From the NCBI GenBank assembly GCA_012274445.1, contig JAAROD010000014.1, forward strand, positions 489,001 to 553,000: DNA of 64,000 nucleotides, given 5' to 3'. Positions 44,747 through 55,411 of the stretch are shown here, piece by piece. The notes beneath the pieces are model-generated. The model had not been told where the DNA came from. It worked only from the letters and a program-made list of their open reading frames with translations, and did no database searches. The first letter of the stretch is position 1; each line of letters opens with the position of its first letter. The stretch comes from Sclerotiophoma versabilis (Eukaryota > Ascomycota > Dothideomycetes > Pleosporales > Didymellaceae). The position numbers and the translations under genes are program-made.

Positions 44747-47700
44747 TGCAGAGAAGTATTAAGCGTATATGTTCGTTTCGAGGTCGTAAGGTGGGGTAGA
44801 GCGAGTGTAGGCAGAAAGGTCTAGCTTAAGCTGCCGAAGATATGTCGAAAGCCGCTCGTTGAGACGGGGTGCTGGAACACACTGGATGCGGGTGCAGCAG
44901 TGGGCGACTAAAAGCCACGTTCAGAAGTCGAGAGGCGAGCGCGGTATGAGGCAATTGACTTGCTCAAGGCGGTCCCAGGGCGGTGGACAGCTGGACGGGT
45001 GACACAGCGCACGCTCGCAGGACTGTTCGTCGCACGGGGCTAGAGAATCGAGGCAGGAACCGAGGGTGTACCGAGGGTGTCGACGAGAAGATGCAGTCCC
45101 AAAAAAGACAAACGCTGATTCAGCTGGCAATGTTGTTCGGCGTCGAGTGTATTGACTGCTGATGCCGGTGCTCGGTGGGCGGGTAAATGCACCTCCTGGA
45201 ACAGGGAGGGAAACGAGTGTGAGGGGTCGAAGCAAGAAAGAAGCAGCTGTTTAGCACAATGTCATCACAGATGCTGCACGCAAGGGAGACAGCTGCAGGT
45301 TCTGGGGGGAGGTGCGCCTGGAGGAGGGAAGGGAATTCGCTGCACGAGGGGGTCGGGTTGGTTTGTACAGGCACGAAAGCGCGGAAACGCTAGGACGCAA
45401 AGTGCCATTGTGTCTCTGGGCAAGGTGAAAGTCTGCGCAAGTGTCGCGATCGTCGCAGGGGGCTCCCGACTGATTCGGGCAGGCAAGCCGCCTCCCCTTC
45501 TCCAAACCGAAAGCTGGACATGGATGCTGGTGGATGCGCTCGGTGTGAGTGGTGCACAGCGCGCGAGAGCTCCACGCTGGCGAGGCCTAATGCAGCTCGC
45601 CAGTTATTTTAGGACGACGCCCCCGTGCGCCGTCTGCCGTTGGGCGTGTGAGGTTTGCAGCACCCCTGGTCGTTCTGTTTGACGATGCTCCTGATCGCCC
45701 TTGTCGTGCCTTTTCTTTGTCCTTTTGTTGCTCGCACTCTGGTAGGCGCGCACGCTGCCTTTGGGCTCACCAGGACAATAGCAACAGCACGGCGAGCACT
45801 CACCCGGCGACAGCCTGCTCGGTGGCCTGACAAGAACCTGCTGCTGCACCATGTGCGCTCACTGCTGGCTACGTTCCAATGGCATCATGGCGCGCAGGAA
45901 TTTTGCCTTCCCTGCCGCCCTTCCGTATGCGCGTTTCATTGCCAAGAATGCATGCTGTCTCGCGTACTTACAGGCTGGAGCTGACATAACGTCTGCCAGC
46001 CAATGGCGCCGCTGCCATCACCATGCTCCAGGCTTTCAAGCCTCGCGGCAGGGGCTTGCTGTCACCCGTCACCGAAATTGAATACGAGCCGATGGAGCAG
46101 CACGTTTGCCTTCTCCTTTTCTCCTTCGGCGCCGCCAGAGCGAGCGCTAGGAAAAGCTGGAAAAAGTAACACGAACATTCGGTGGAGACGCTGGAGAGGG
46201 GCCCGCAACTCCACGAAGCACGGCGCCCTCAACATCGATCGATAACCTGGCATGACATGACTTCCCTGCTAGACAGCCTCTTGCCGTGACACATGCGGTT
46301 CCACCACCTTCGAGCCTCAACATCAACATCGCAATCTGCAACTATCTGCAGCTTTCTGCACCTCGCTCAGCCTTCCAGAACCGATTTTCGATACAGGCCT
46401 GTCCTCCCGCGAGGCTGAGCAGACGGCTGGCAATCGATAAACAGCCATGGACGATGTCGTGGTCCCGCACGCTCGGGATCTGGTCGTGCGTGTTCAAATC
46501 TGCCGATCTGTTCGGCACGGCATGCAATGTTGGCAACCGTACATCCGTGAATAGCATCGCAGATCTCCATGCACTGGTAGATGCGTTGCAAGGCTGAGAT
46601 CATTGTTACCAACGTTATTATTCGTATATCCATCAACTTCATCGCTCCCGGTGTCTGTCAAAATCGACTTCCGCAATTTTGTTTCATCAATGCACACGAG
46701 TCGTCGTCGCACATCCATGGCGCTTACGCCCGCTGGTATGAGAGCCGCCGCAAATCTAAGCTCACCGTTTTACCCCTGAGCCACAGTTCGGTAGGTTGAA
46801 CTCTAAAAGACCACGACTACAAGTCTATCTGTTTCAACCGCTCACGAACGATGCTACTTTTGAAGCGCCAATCTGGTAATTAGCGGACAAAACGCCAGTG
46901 AACAAAGAAGTTGAAAAGAAAACCTTTGAATTAGGCGCGCCATTCTTTGCTCCACATTGCCCCTTTGACGATGTTCGGCTAATGTGCGTGTGCAATTCGC
47001 GGACAATAGAAGCGCCAAGGATCGCCGTAGCGAAAAGGACGCAAGCAACGGACGAGACTCACGGCCCCTTTTCGCGTTAAAGTAGTTGCCCCGAGACACC
47101 GAAACAGGAACTGTTATGTGCAGCACTCGCAGTTGTTGGATACAACATTCTTCCAAGTCCAGGTGGTGGTGTTGTTGTTGTTGTTGTTGTTGTTGCAGTA
47201 GCTGCGGCTGGCTGATTTCTGCCCTCTGTGTCGGCCCGCTGCGTCTCCATAACCTGCATCTACGCGCGGTTAGTAACGGGAACTTCGTTCAAACCCCAGG
47301 ATCGCGCACTGTGTCTCACCAGGCTCTCCCCTGCAACGTTCGGCTCAAAATCTTACTGCTGTATAATTCAAAGAGGGCTACAGTGCAAACTAGCACGGTC
47401 ATGCATCAGGCGAGAACAGTACAGCCTTGTACGATTGTGCTGCTATTGCGCTGCTATTGCGCTGCTGTTGGAAACCTTGTCCTCCGCAGTGTCACAGAGA
47501 TGACGCAAGTCGATGACAGGCCAAAGACCTTTGACCCTCTCTTCAATTGTAACATAATAGCAGCCAGCCTCAGTGAGTAAGCCCCAGAGGCCTTCAAGGA
47601 GCTGCAACACATTCAACAGCGCCATTTGAAAGTGTTGCAAGGCTTCGTAACATTGCAAACAAAAAACAGACTTATTGAATTGCACCGACTGATACCGTAC

Positions 47701-48287
47701 TTTTGACAATCTGGGCATGTAATCGGCCTCCTGTCAGACCGCACGTGCATCAAGTACCAAACAATCGACCGCTCTACGGTCTACCATTCGAAAGGCTGCC
47801 AGCTTCAGTCAGCTCACGGCGCCTTTCAAATCCCCTGGAAGGGGGAGTGAGCGTCAGGAGGATACAGTCGAAGCGTCGCAGAGCATGCAGCCTAGCGCAG
47901 ACTTGCAACAGCTTCCACAGTCGCATTTCATGGTAGGGAGGTTGAGCAGTGAAGGGTTGAGCACCCAACTCAACTGCGATTGCTCGTGCCAAGCATTTGC
48001 GGCAGAATGACGCTTTACCCCCGATGGGGGAAAGAACGGCGCCAACCCGTTCCTGCAGACGCATTTCGAACAACCCTCCACTCGTGCAACCGCGTAAACA
48101 TCCCACCTTGCTTTGCTGCTCCTCCGCGCAAACGACTGCTTCGCCGTGAGCTTGCCCGCGCTGCGCTCGACCCAATGCTCGCAGAAGTCGCGCCCGACAT
48201 TGCTCCGATATTCCATGTGCGCGTATCGTAGCCGACCCGTGCTATCGACATCCGCCCCTCCACCACCGAGGGACTACCTACTCTACC
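44747..48287. other. Long divergent intergenic region with a GTT microsatellite
   Basis: About 3.5 kb between the class VI chitin synthase (minus) and UPF2 (plus), the longest gap in the window. It holds a (GTT)n-type repeat at about 47163-47196 and several frames of 80-180 codons that look non-coding. It should contain both promoters and perhaps long leaders. I cannot support a gene or RNA here, though an unrecognised non-coding transcript is possible. Confidence 0.45.
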
Positions 48288-51200
48288 ATGGAAAGGGCCA
48301 GGAAGCGTACGTGTAGCTCTTTCTAGGAGCTACAGGATACTAACAGCATGAAGGGGAGCTTCGTGAGCTCAACTTTCGAGCGTGGGACGGCGAACAAGGT
48401 CAGTAGCCGTGTGCACCCCCACCAGTTCCCAACTCACACGTCATGTAGATGTGTTCGCTGTACAGAGCTCGTTGGATTCGTCCATGAAGAAGAACACTGC
48501 TTTTATCAAGCGTCTCCGAACCGCCATCAACGCGTCCTCCCAGACACAGTTCCTCCAAGAGATCCGCACCCTGTCCCTCCACAAGTACCTCTCTGAGATC
48601 ATCTCGGCATGCTACGAAGGCCTCTGCAAGCTCAAGACCCCTGGCGAAATCGCGACCGGCGTCGAAATTGTTAGCGCACTCCACCAGCGCTTCGGCCCCG
48701 CCGAGTTCACTGGATATATTGGCTGGTACATTGGACGGGGGCTTGCGACTCCGGACAAGGCTCATTTGAAGACCTTGTCACAAGAAGTGCGCGACCGTGA
48801 AGAGAAGGACCGTCTGGCTCGCCAGCGCGTGCTTCTGCGCGTGGCTACTGAACTTTGGCTGGTTGGCGTGCTGCGAAGCCTGGATGATGTTGCTCGACCT
48901 GAAGAGGCGGGTAAGAACAAGGACAATGGCAAGCTTGTGGAAGCATCTACTAGGACCAGGGCACGTGCAGAGAGCGCCGACGCAGAGCCGTTCCCGTTGG
49001 AAGTGCTGAAGGACATGCTTGGCCACGATCGCGAGCATGTCAACCTGCCGCTGGTGGTTGTATTCGTCAAGGCTTTCGCCTGGGATATTCTTGGTGCTAG
49101 GACATCCTCTACAGAGGGTCGCAAGACGGTCAACGATGACGGTACAACAACTGGAGACAAAAATGAAGACACATCAGCTACTGAGGACGATGATTTGCCC
49201 AGCAAGGACCCGCCGATCATTGCACCTGATCTGCAACAGCGTTTCAAGAACATCCTTACACGCTACTTCGACGATGTGAAAGCACATTTGCTGCGAGATC
49301 AGAAGCACCTGGCGTCTCAGGGCCGCAAGAACGCTGAAGCCTATGTCAAATCTGGAGAGGTGTTCGAAGACCGCCAGGCAAACTACGAGAAGCAGCTGAA
49401 GGCGCAAGAGCGACTAATCGCCAATGCTCAGGTCATGGCGGATGCGCTGGGTGTGGAGATGCCAGACCTGAAAGAAAAGGACAGCTCTGCGAATGCCGGA
49501 GACGGTTCTATTGGTCTGATCAAGGCCGGAGAGTACCTGCGTGGCCGTAGCGACGGACCAGGAATCTGGGAAGATGAGGACGAGCGCCGCTTCTATGAAA
49601 ACTTGATTGACTTGAAAGACCGAGTTCCTGGCATTCTGCTTGAGGAGACCAAGAAGAAAAATGTCGACACGAACGAGCAGGTCGGAAAGCGCATCGAAAT
49701 GAAGATAGAGGCCGCTGAGAAAGAGGCTCCGGAAGCAATCAAAGTCCCAGATGCCGATGATCAATCCACTGCCATCGCGAACAAATCCGTCGGTACGCAG
49801 GTGGATGCAGTTCTTGCCCGCCTACCAGAGCTCAACACCAAGGATGCAGTGGACCAGACTGCCATCGATTTCTGCTTCCTCAATTCCAAAGCGTCGCGCA
49901 ACCGTCTCATCAAGGCTGTTCAGGACATACCCAAGGGTCGATCTGATCTGCTGCCGATTTACTCTAGGCTGATTGCGACGCTCAGCAAGTACCTGCCTGA
50001 CGTTGCACAAGGCCTCGTGTCGTACCTAGATGATGAGTTCCGAAGCCTGCAACGCCGCAAGTCGAAAGACTTCCTAGGACAAGTACGCACACAGAACGTA
50101 CGCTATCTTGCAGAGTTGACTAAGTTTGGCGTTGTTCCCGAGCACGTCATCTTCCACTGTCTCAAGGTCAGCCTCGACGACTTCTCGAGGATGAACATTG
50201 AGATCATTTGCAACCTGCTCGAGAACTGCGGACGATACCTGCTCCGCAACCCTGATACATCGCCTCGCATGGCCTCATTCCTCGAGACGCTTCAGCGCAA
50301 GAAGGGCGCTCAGGTGCTTGGTCAGCAAGAGCGCATGTTGATTGAAAACGCAATCTATTACGTCAATCCACCAGAGCGTGCAGCTATCGAGCAAAAGGAG
50401 CGGACACCGGTCGAACTATTTTTGCGCAAGATCATGTATCAGGACCTGACCCGACGCACCCTAGACAAGACTGTGAAGCAGATTCGTAAAATGCACTGGG
50501 AAGAGAAGGAAGTGGTCAACTTCCTGCACAAGATCTTCTCCAAGCCTGGCAAGATCAAGTACAGCAATATTCATCTGTTAGCTGTCATCCTTGGCACTAT
50601 CCATCGCTACCACCAGGACTTCGCCATTTCCGTCATCGACGATCTACTGGAGTCTATCACTTTTGGTCTCGAGTTGAACGACTTCAAATTCAACCAACGC
50701 AGGATTGCAGAGGTCAAATTCCTCGGCGAGTTGTACATCTACCGACTCATCGACTCGCCGCTCATCTTCGATACACTGTACAAGCTATTGAACTACGGAT
50801 GGCAGGGTGGGTACGCTCGCCCAGACTTATACAACCCGTTAGACCTGCCAGACGACTATTTCCGCATTCGCCTAGTATGCAGTCTTCTCGAGACTTGTGG
50901 CATGTACTATGACAAGGGCGCAGCGAAGAAGAAGCTTGACTTCTTTCTCACATATCTGCAGTACTACGTTTGTACCAAGGACGCACTGCCGATGGACGTC
51001 GAGTTCATTGTGCAGGATGCCTATGCTCTGGTCCGCCCACAGTGGAAGCTGATCACCGATCTGGACGAAGCATCTAGCGTCTTCGGCGAAGCTGTCAAGC
51101 AGAACTACCAGACATCCGCAACTGACAAGCCTGCTGAGCCTGATGATGAAGAGGAGTCTGCTTCTGATGATGATGTAGACGGCCCTGAGGACGATGATGT

Positions 51201-51948
51201 GGTTGTGCCTGAAGGCGAAGATAAATCATCTGACGAGGACGAGGAGGATTCTGATGAGGAAGAGCCCGCCAAGCAACATGTGTCTGACGAGGAGGAAGAA
51301 CACATTGTTGTGACACGTCAAGAGGAGGAACGCGATCCCGAAGCTGAGGCTGAATTCGACCGAGAGCTTGCCAAGCTCATGTCTGAGAGCGCAGACTCGC
51401 GCAAGTACGACCGCAAGCCCGTCTTCGACGTGCCCCTGCCAATGCGCCGCGCTCGCGAGACGACGACTAACCTTGAAGACGGTGTGAGCGAAGCTCCCGT
51501 TCCGGTCACGCCATCTAACACAATGAAATTCTCACTCCTCAGCAAGCGCGGAAACAAGACACAGACTCGATCAATCGACCTGCCCTCTGACTCGACCTTT
51601 GCCGTCGCCATGCGTAACAAACAACAGGCCGAAAAGGAGGAGCAGCAGCGCATCAAGAGCCTCGTTCTGAACTACAACGAAGCTCGTGATGACGTTGAAG
51701 AACCCGGTGAGGCACCATTCTCCTACACCCTCTCACCTAATCCTAATAGAACACGTACTGATACTCAGCAAGGTCTGGACAAGACCCCGAATCCCTATGC
51801 ACAGCAGCGAATCGATAAGGCTGGCAACAACCGCAGCAATCAGCGCGCCAGGAAGCTGCAACTCAGCGATGTCAATTGGTATGGGCCCCCTTCGTCTCTC
51901 CACAGGTGTGTCGCGAAGTCGTCTACGTCGGCTGCGTCGAAACCATAG
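48288..51948 (+). CDS. NMD2: Nonsense-mediated decay factor UPF2/NMD2
   Basis: Upf2 bridges Upf1 to Upf3 and the exon-junction machinery and activates Upf1 in nonsense-mediated mRNA decay. Exons are 48288-48306 (19 nt), 48354-48398 (45 nt) and 48449-51948, giving 1187 aa. The two tiny first exons rebuild the family's start (RELRELNFRAWDGEQDVF). The first intron contains a perfect TACTAAC branch site at 48338-48344. Three MIF4G helical domains follow: about 25-260, 480-690 and 700-900 (for example LNDFKFNQRRIAEVKFLGEL). A strongly acidic tract (about 915-985) leads to the C-terminal Upf1-binding region, ending near DVNWYGPPSSLHR. The last 15 residues are less certain, because a GTGTGT donor at about 51906 could start another intron. 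The gene is divergent from the class VI chitin synthase. Confidence 0.93.
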
Positions 51949-52937
51949 GTGGTCGATCAGAGCCGACGTGACAGCTTTCGCAGTGCGCCTTCTCGCAAAC
52001 AGCTTCGACACTCGACTTGATCTACGCTGTTTGTTCGGCGCTTTAATCAACACAGCTAACCACGAGGCCCAATTTGGGCGACTGATATGCAGGACTTGAT
52101 CACACACTATCATGCTACAGACAGCATCCACAACGAAACATCCTCGAGCGATGCTTACTGCTGATGAGCTTTGACAAGCCCCACTAAGCGTATCATAGGG
52201 TGTATTGGGACGAGGCTCCCGAGCCACCTTAACGATTTGTACTCACCAAGTCTCATCGCTGCTAGATGTCCGGTCACGCGTCTGTCAACGCAATGCCCAA
52301 GTTGGCTCCTCGACAGTCTGGCGCAGCTCGCTGACCATGGAGGACGTGCATACATTGGCGTCACTTGGTGGCATGAGCGACGTCAGTCACAGCCGATACC
52401 TTCGACGACCTCTGTATTGGCTCCAGGGGGAACAGCACATACGCATGAAGAGCGCACGATGCATTCTTCCGCTACGGGACATTACTTTCAACATATTACA
52501 GTCGATCACAGTCGTTATCAATACACACCATCGCTTGCACCTATTTGTTATGTCAATTTTAACATGTAAAAATTACGTGACAACGTGCACTATGCAGTCA
52601 GGGCGTTGAAGGTGACGATGATGCTCATTTCAGGTATAATGTCTCTCCTCCTTGCATGCTAACACCCAAGTATCAGTGTCTTACCCACAGCCAAGATGAC
52701 ACAGACCACTGTAGTGTCGCACACAGTCCCTAACGCACTCTGCCTTACCAGCAGCCGCATGCGTCCGAGTTTTTATCTCGACCCCACATCCCCTGAAACG
52801 ACCGCAACGATCCGCGTTCACACTCGATCCCCATTACACCGCAAGCATTGAGTCGATATCTACAATATATACAATGCAAAAAACGAAGCAAACATCAAAA
52901 GTCGTGGCGCAACCACCAACTTGAATCCACAAGTTGA
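51949..52937. other. Intergenic region before tRNA-Asn
   Basis: 3' flank of UPF2. Frames on both strands are short and not protein-like. No repeat or RNA gene apart from the tRNA that starts at 52938. Confidence 0.45.
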
Positions 52938-53033
52938 TCCTCCGTGGCGCAATTGGCTAGCGCGTCTGACTGTTATCCGCAACTCGCTTGATTGCACATC
53001 AGGAGGTTGAAAGTTCGAGCCTTTCCGGGGGAG
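52938..53033 (+). tRNA. tRNA-Asn(GUU) with a 22-nt intron
   Basis: A full cloverleaf folds. The acceptor stem is TCCTCCG with CGGGGGA, the D stem GCGC/GCGC, the anticodon stem TCTGA/TCAGG, and the T arm GAAAG-TTCGAGC-CTTTC, with G at position 73. The anticodon loop reads C-T-GTT-A, then a 22-nt intron at 52976-52997 in the usual place after position 37, then A. Anticodon GTT decodes Asn codons AAC and AAU. A T7 run at 53042-53048 should terminate RNA polymerase III. Confidence 0.9.
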
Positions 53034-53817
53034 ATAACAAGTTTTTTTGTGCGCGCTCAACAACATCCCTTATTTTTATCATTTGTATATACAATACATC
53101 TTGAACCCTTGAATAGGAGCACACACGCATTGAATAGAAAATGTGACGAGCGTAATTTTTTTTTTGGAGCGTTATTTTTTCTTGGTCTGCGATCCGTTCG
53201 ACAACTTCTCATCGACATTTCCAAAAACTCACAGATGCATTGCATTGCATTACGTTACATTGTCTCCGAATTTCTTGTCTGTCTGTCTGTCTGTCTGTCT
53301 TGTCTTCTTCTTTTTTTTTTTCACAAATACAAGTCTGCGCGCATATGTTCTCATTTGAAATTGAGTATTAATTCATTCGCCTCATGTATGGCCGCGGGCT
53401 GTTACTTTGTATATTCCGTATTAGTTCATTGGGTGGAGCAGAATAGTAGTTTGACTAGTTTCGGATTTTTTCTTAGCTGTCGTGTTGGGATGCGGAGTTG
53501 TGGGGGGGGAAGAGAGAGAGAGATAGAGAGAGAGAAGGGGAGTGAGGGGATGTAGTGGTTGTGGGGATTGAGTGGTAGGTAGTGTTTGTTCTATGGGCAT
53601 TAGGGTTTGGTGTATACAGGGTGAGGTGTGTTTCTTTTTGTAGTTTTTTTCTTTCGAATGTTTAGAAGGACGGGGGTGGATCTAATGCGTTGGAGGAGTG
53701 ATGATGTGATAATGTCTCGAGAGGATTTGAAGGTGTTTGTATGATTGAGTTGTGGTGGTGTCTATGGGTTTCTCCTCCTACACTCATTCTTCGCCTTCGT
53801 CACCGCTTCGTCGCCGC
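53034..53817. other. Intergenic region with microsatellites
   Basis: Contains the Pol III terminator of the tRNA, a T11-rich run near 53155, a (TCTG)n tract at about 53275-53301, and a GA-rich repeat at about 53510-53537. This is the 3' flank of END3. No gene is supported. Confidence 0.5.
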
Positions 53818-55020
53818 TCACCTCGCCTTCTCATCGTCAATCTGCCGCCTCAGATCCTCAAGGACTTCATGCCGCCTCTGCAGATGGCTCTCCAGGCCCT
53901 CGACCTGCTCCTTGACGGTGTCGATTTCCTCGCGAATGCCGCCAAGGCCCTTCACCGCGCCGCCCTCGTCGTTGTCCAGGTCCCGTAAGACGGTCCGCTT
54001 GTAGTCCAGCAACGACTCGAGCTCCCTCTTTACCAACGCGGGCGTCGAGTCCTTGGACCGCCCGTGCCGCCGGTTCTGCGCTTCCTTCTCGACATCGGCT
54101 ATTTTCGTTTCCAAGTCCTTCAGCTGCTTCTTCAGCCTGACTTCCTCCCAGTCCTCGGTCGTGCGGCCGCCGAAGTCGGTCCCCTTTGCGCGCGCACCGT
54201 AGTTTGCGGCTCGATCGCCCACGCCGAGCCGTGTCAGGTATGCGTCGCCGAACTTTTGCTTCCGGCCCGTCGCGGTGTTCTCGTCGTTGTTGGTCGCCCA
54301 GCGGCTCTGGCCTGCGTGGTTGACGTCGTAGTCGATGTGAGCTTTCTCAAAGGAGCTCCGCAGGCTCGGTGGCACGGAGCGCGGGACCCGGTACCCTTCC
54401 GAGCGCTGGTTGAGGATGTGGAGGAAGGCCAGGGTAGCGTCCTTGCCGACGCTCTCGCGCGCCTTGGGGTTGACGAGGTTCCATGCGAAGCGCACGTCGG
54501 AATCGGGCACGCTGTCGAGGCTGTCGAACAGGCCGGATAGCGAGTCGAAGGAGACGTTGCCGTGGGCATCGCGGTTCGCGGTGTAGATCTCCTCGTACTT
54601 TGATTTGTCGCTGGGTGACATGTACCAGTCGAAGCCGTCCCGGAGCCCCGGGGTGTCGTCGTCGTCTTCTACTTGCTCGAACTGCTGGCCCCCGCTCAGC
54701 GCGCGTGTGGCCTGCACCAGATGCGCCTTCGACTCCGGGACCAGCCAGTCGGGCAGCGTCTGCGGGACGTCCGAGGAAACACCATTGATCAAGTCGAAGA
54801 TGAGGCGCATGGCGACGCAGAATTCTTCAAAGTCGAGCTTGCCATCGTTGTCGACATCCGCAAGGTCCCACACGCGCTCGAGCTGGTCGTCGCGGAGGTG
54901 CGAGTTCTTGAGCACAGGGGCGGCTTGCGCGCCGTCGAGGTGGGTCCCGCCATTGGCAAGGGAGCTGAAGATCTCCCAGTACTTTTCTATTTCCTCTTGT
55001 TCGATGCGGTTTGGCGGCAT
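53818..55020 (-). CDS. END3: END3, EH-domain actin-regulatory and endocytosis protein
   Basis: Single exon, 400 aa, close to yeast End3 (349 aa) and its filamentous-fungal orthologues (about 400 aa). With Pan1 and Sla1 it forms the complex that links cargo capture to actin at endocytic sites. The N-terminal EH domain (about 5-100) opens with IEKYWEIFSSLANGGTHLDG and carries one clear EF-hand loop (DVDNDGKLDFEEF). A second, less conserved EH-like part is at about 130-220 (DWYMSPSDKSKYEEIY). The C-terminal third is a coiled coil (LKKQLKDLETKIADVEKEAQ ... LRRQIDDEKAR). The start MPPNRIEQEEIEKYW is the family's canonical terminus. It lies in tandem with the class VII chitin synthase on the same strand, 391 bp away. 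Confidence 0.95.
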   Translation of the reverse strand: MPPNRIEQEEIEKYWEIFSSLANGGTHLDGAQAAPVLKNSHLRDDQLERVWDLADVDNDGKLDFEEFCVAMRLIFDLINGVSSDVPQTLPDWLVPESKAHLVQATRALSGGQQFEQVEDDDDTPGLRDGFDWYMSPSDKSKYEEIYTANRDAHGNVSFDSLSGLFDSLDSVPDSDVRFAWNLVNPKARESVGKDATLAFLHILNQRSEGYRVPRSVPPSLRSSFEKAHIDYDVNHAGQSRWATNNDENTATGRKQKFGDAYLTRLGVGDRAANYGARAKGTDFGGRTTEDWEEVRLKKQLKDLETKIADVEKEAQNRRHGRSKDSTPALVKRELESLLDYKRTVLRDLDNDEGGAVKGLGGIREEIDTVKEQVEGLESHLQRRHEVLEDLRRQIDDEKAR

Positions 55021-55411
55021 GGTGGGCGGTGAGGGGTGTGTTGTGTACGCTCGAGCTTGCGGGTGCTCTGGCTTGGGCTGCGGAGTCCAGCGGCGGAGCT
55101 TGGACGGGGTTGGCTGACGGGGGCCGGTGACGTGTTGCTCTCACGACACTACACAGCAGCAAAGACAGCAGCATGACGGTGCAACCTCGAATTACTATAT
55201 AATCCCCATCATCATCTATACAGCTGATGCCAAATCCATTGCAGTAGACTCCGACCTTGCAAATTCCCTTGCAGGTCCCCAATGTTTTCCCATGTAATGC
55301 GCCGAAGAAAGGAGCGACTATCTGCAAAGACATTGTAGTTCCGTCGAGGAGACATGTCGAATATACAACAAAACACCATAAATGCAATATAAACCTCCAT
55401 CACACCAAACC
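55021..55411. other. Short intergenic region between class VII chitin synthase and END3
   Basis: It must contain the 3' end of the chitin synthase transcript and the END3 promoter, both on the minus strand. AT-rich from 55195 to 55400. No gene. Confidence 0.5.

Noticed and set aside
45152..45682. A 176-codon plus-strand frame in the gap before UPF2
   Set aside because: Composition is not protein-like, there is no splice partner or motif, and several other frames overlap it.
47163..47196. GTT repeat considered as a coding polyglutamine or polyvaline tract
   Set aside because: No gene structure around it; treated as a simple microsatellite.
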